Assembly (NCBI GenBank): GCA_022712835.1
Contig: JAFLJU010000342.1
Coordinates: forward strand, 1 to 7,650
Length of the DNA stretch: 7,650 nucleotides
Direction of reading: 5' to 3'
DNA from: Desulfobacteraceae bacterium
GTDB taxonomy: Bacteria; Desulfobacterota; Desulfobacteria; Desulfobacterales; Desulfobacteraceae
The notes under the pieces are model-generated. The model did no database searches. It was not told the DNA's origin and worked only from the letters and a program-made list of their open reading frames with translations. This document shows, piece by piece, positions 6,303 through 7,650 of the stretch (within the stretch, counting starts at the first letter, position 1; each line of letters starts with the position of its first letter). The position numbers and the translations under genes are program-made.

Positions 6303-7650
6303 AAAGGCTTTGTCATTGCTGCCACGGGCAGCGGAACCGGAAAAACCACCGTCTCCCTTGCCATCCTTGCCTATTTAAGGGCAAAGGGGATAACGGTTGC
6401 CCCTTTCAAGGTGGGGCCGGATTTTATAGATCCCGGCCACCACAGCAAGATTGCCAAGAGAACCAGTGTGAACCTGGATTCCTGGATGCTGACCAAATCC
6501 TATAATCAGGTACTCTTTGCAAAAGGCGCAACGGGCGCACAGGTGGCTGTGGTGGAAGGGGTGATGGGGTTGTTTGACGGGTATGATGCCCTGACGGAAA
6601 CCGGCTCCACCGCCCAGATGGCCAAATGGCTGGGGTTGCCTGTTCTGCTCATTGTCAGTGCAAAGGGCAAGGCCAGAAGTGCCGCCGCCATTGTCAAAGG
6701 GTTTGAAAGCTTTGATCCGGATCTGACCCTGGCCGGGGTGATTTTCAGCCAGACCGGCAGCCAGCGGCACTATGAATATCTTCGGGATGCTGTGGAACAA
6801 AACTGCACAACCCCCTGTCTCGGGTTCATGCCGAAAAATGAAAAGATTGTCATGCCCGAGCGGCACCTGGGGCTGATGACCGCCGATGAGCTGGACATCT
6901 CCCCTGAAGTGCTTTCCCTCTTGGTTTCAATGGTTGCGGACCATATTGACATGGATGGATTCTTGGCCACACTGCCTGTGCGGGAACCTGAAAAAATCCC
7001 GTTGGTATCAACCGTGTCTGCGGCATCAATAGCATCGGCGGCATCAACAGCATCGGCGGCATCAACAGCGTCAGCGGGGCCGGTTATTGCCGTGGCAAGG
7101 GACAAGGCCTTTTGTTTTTATTATCAGGACAATATTGACAGTTTAAAAAATGCCGGGGCAAAGATTGTTTTCTTTTCGCCCTTAACCGACGCACAATTGC
7201 CCGAAGGGATTGACGGGATTTATTTGGGCGGGGGATATCCCGAGATCTTTGCCGAAGACTTGTCTGACAAGAGGGATCTTCTGGAACAGATTGCGGCCCT
7301 GAGCCGTTCAGGCATGCCCATCTACGGAGAATGCGGAGGCTTCATGTATCTTTGCCGGGAAATTTCGGGCATGGACCTGAAAGACCCGGAAGACCCGGTC
7401 GGTAAGACAGCGCCGGCCCGGCATGCAATGACCGGTTGTTTTGACTTTTCCACCCAGATGTCCCATCGGCTCCGGTCCCTGGGGTATCGGGAAATCACCT
7501 TGACCCAGGATACCCTCATCGGTAAGAAAGGGGCGGTGATCCGGGGGCATGAATTTCATTATTCTTCCTTAAACACAGCCGGTTCCCAGGACCCGGCGGT
7601 AAAAAATGTTTACCAGGTGACCTCCCGGGTGGGTCAGAATCTTGACTTAA
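6300..7650 (+). CDS. cbiA: cobyrinate a,c-diamide synthase (CbiA), C-terminus cut by window edge
   Basis: The frame is open for 450 codons and leaves the window without a stop; CbiA proteins are usually around 450-480 residues, so only the last few are probably missing. The enzyme uses ATP and glutamine to amidate the a and c side chains of cobyrinate in the cytoplasm. The N-terminal ATPase domain shows a P-loop at residues 9-17 (TGSGTGKTT), KVGPDFIDPGHH at 37-48 and EGVMGLFDG at 86-94. A low-complexity Ala/Ser linker (about 237-260) contains three tandem repeats. The C-terminal class-I-like glutamine amidotransferase domain has YLGGGYPE, the nucleophile Cys345 in GECGGFMYL, and GHEFHYS with His417 and His420. 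The start is inferred as ATT at 6300 behind GGGAGG, because no standard start codon precedes the P-loop. It follows cbiC, whose product is its substrate. The gene is GC-rich compared with the upstream radical SAM genes. Confidence 0.95.
   Translation, partial: MKGFVIAATGSGTGKTTVSLAILAYLRAKGITVAPFKVGPDFIDPGHHSKIAKRTSVNLDSWMLTKSYNQVLFAKGATGAQVAVVEGVMGLFDGYDALTETGSTAQMAKWLGLPVLLIVSAKGKARSAAAIVKGFESFDPDLTLAGVIFSQTGSQRHYEYLRDAVEQNCTTPCLGFMPKNEKIVMPERHLGLMTADELDISPEVLSLLVSMVADHIDMDGFLATLPVREPEKIPLVSTVSAASIASAASTASAASTASAGPVIAVARDKAFCFYYQDNIDSLKNAGAKIVFFSPLTDAQLPEGIDGIYLGGGYPEIFAEDLSDKRDLLEQIAALSRSGMPIYGECGGFMYLCREISGMDLKDPEDPVGKTAPARHAMTGCFDFSTQMSHRLRSLGYREITLTQDTLIGKKGAVIRGHEFHYSSLNTAGSQDPAVKNVYQVTSRVGQNLDL
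7020..7073 (+). repeat. three tandem 18-bp repeats within cbiA
   Basis: Three 18-base units lie head to tail: 7020-7037, 7038-7055 and 7056-7073, each starting GCGGCATCAA. Units 1 and 2 differ at one base, and unit 3 differs from unit 2 at two bases near its end. The length is a multiple of three, so copy-number change keeps the frame. They encode AASIAS, AASTAS and AASTAS in the linker between the ATPase and glutaminase domains of CbiA. Confidence 0.93.

Noticed and set aside
6770..7105. Minus-strand open frame with Asp-Ala-Ala repeats
   Set aside because: It is the antisense reading of the tandem repeat and GC-rich codons of cbiA, which has full family motifs on the plus strand.

Overview
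The window looks like chromosome of an anaerobic deltaproteobacterium, probably a sulfate reducer of the Desulfobacter/Desulfobacula type. This is an inference. It rests on B12-binding-type radical SAM proteins, a response regulator whose C-terminal Cys module I recall mainly from such genomes, and a cbiC-cbiA pair, which fits anaerobic cobalamin synthesis. No rRNA, tRNA, CRISPR array or insertion sequence was seen.

Region 1 (1-4573, + strand) holds three genes in one direction. The first is a radical SAM protein cut by the left edge. The second is a complete radical SAM protein with a B12-binding-like N-terminal domain. The third is a patatin-like phospholipase carrying two predicted membrane helices in its middle. 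Gaps are 90 and 52 bases, and genes 2 and 3 each have a clear Shine-Dalgarno sequence, so an operon is plausible. The combination suggests modification or turnover of a lipid, but the substrate cannot be read from the sequence.

Region 2 (4574-4760) separates convergent genes. It contains an open frame without a usual start codon that would extend the phospholipase if one A were missing from an A6 run.

Region 3 (4761-5378, - strand) is a response regulator with a standard receiver domain, a helical linker and a short C-terminal four-cysteine module in place of a DNA-binding domain.

Region 4 (5379-5645) is a divergent intergenic region. No cobalamin riboswitch was recognised in it.

Region 5 (5646-7650, + strand) holds cbiC (precorrin-8X methylmutase) followed by cbiA (cobyrinate a,c-diamide synthase, running off the right edge). 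These catalyse consecutive steps of corrin synthesis. cbiA lacks any ATG, GTG or TTG at its expected start and appears to begin with ATT behind a strong Shine-Dalgarno sequence. It also carries three tandem 18-bp repeats in the linker between its two domains.

Base composition changes along the window: parts of the radical SAM genes are very AT-rich, while the cobalamin genes are GC-rich.
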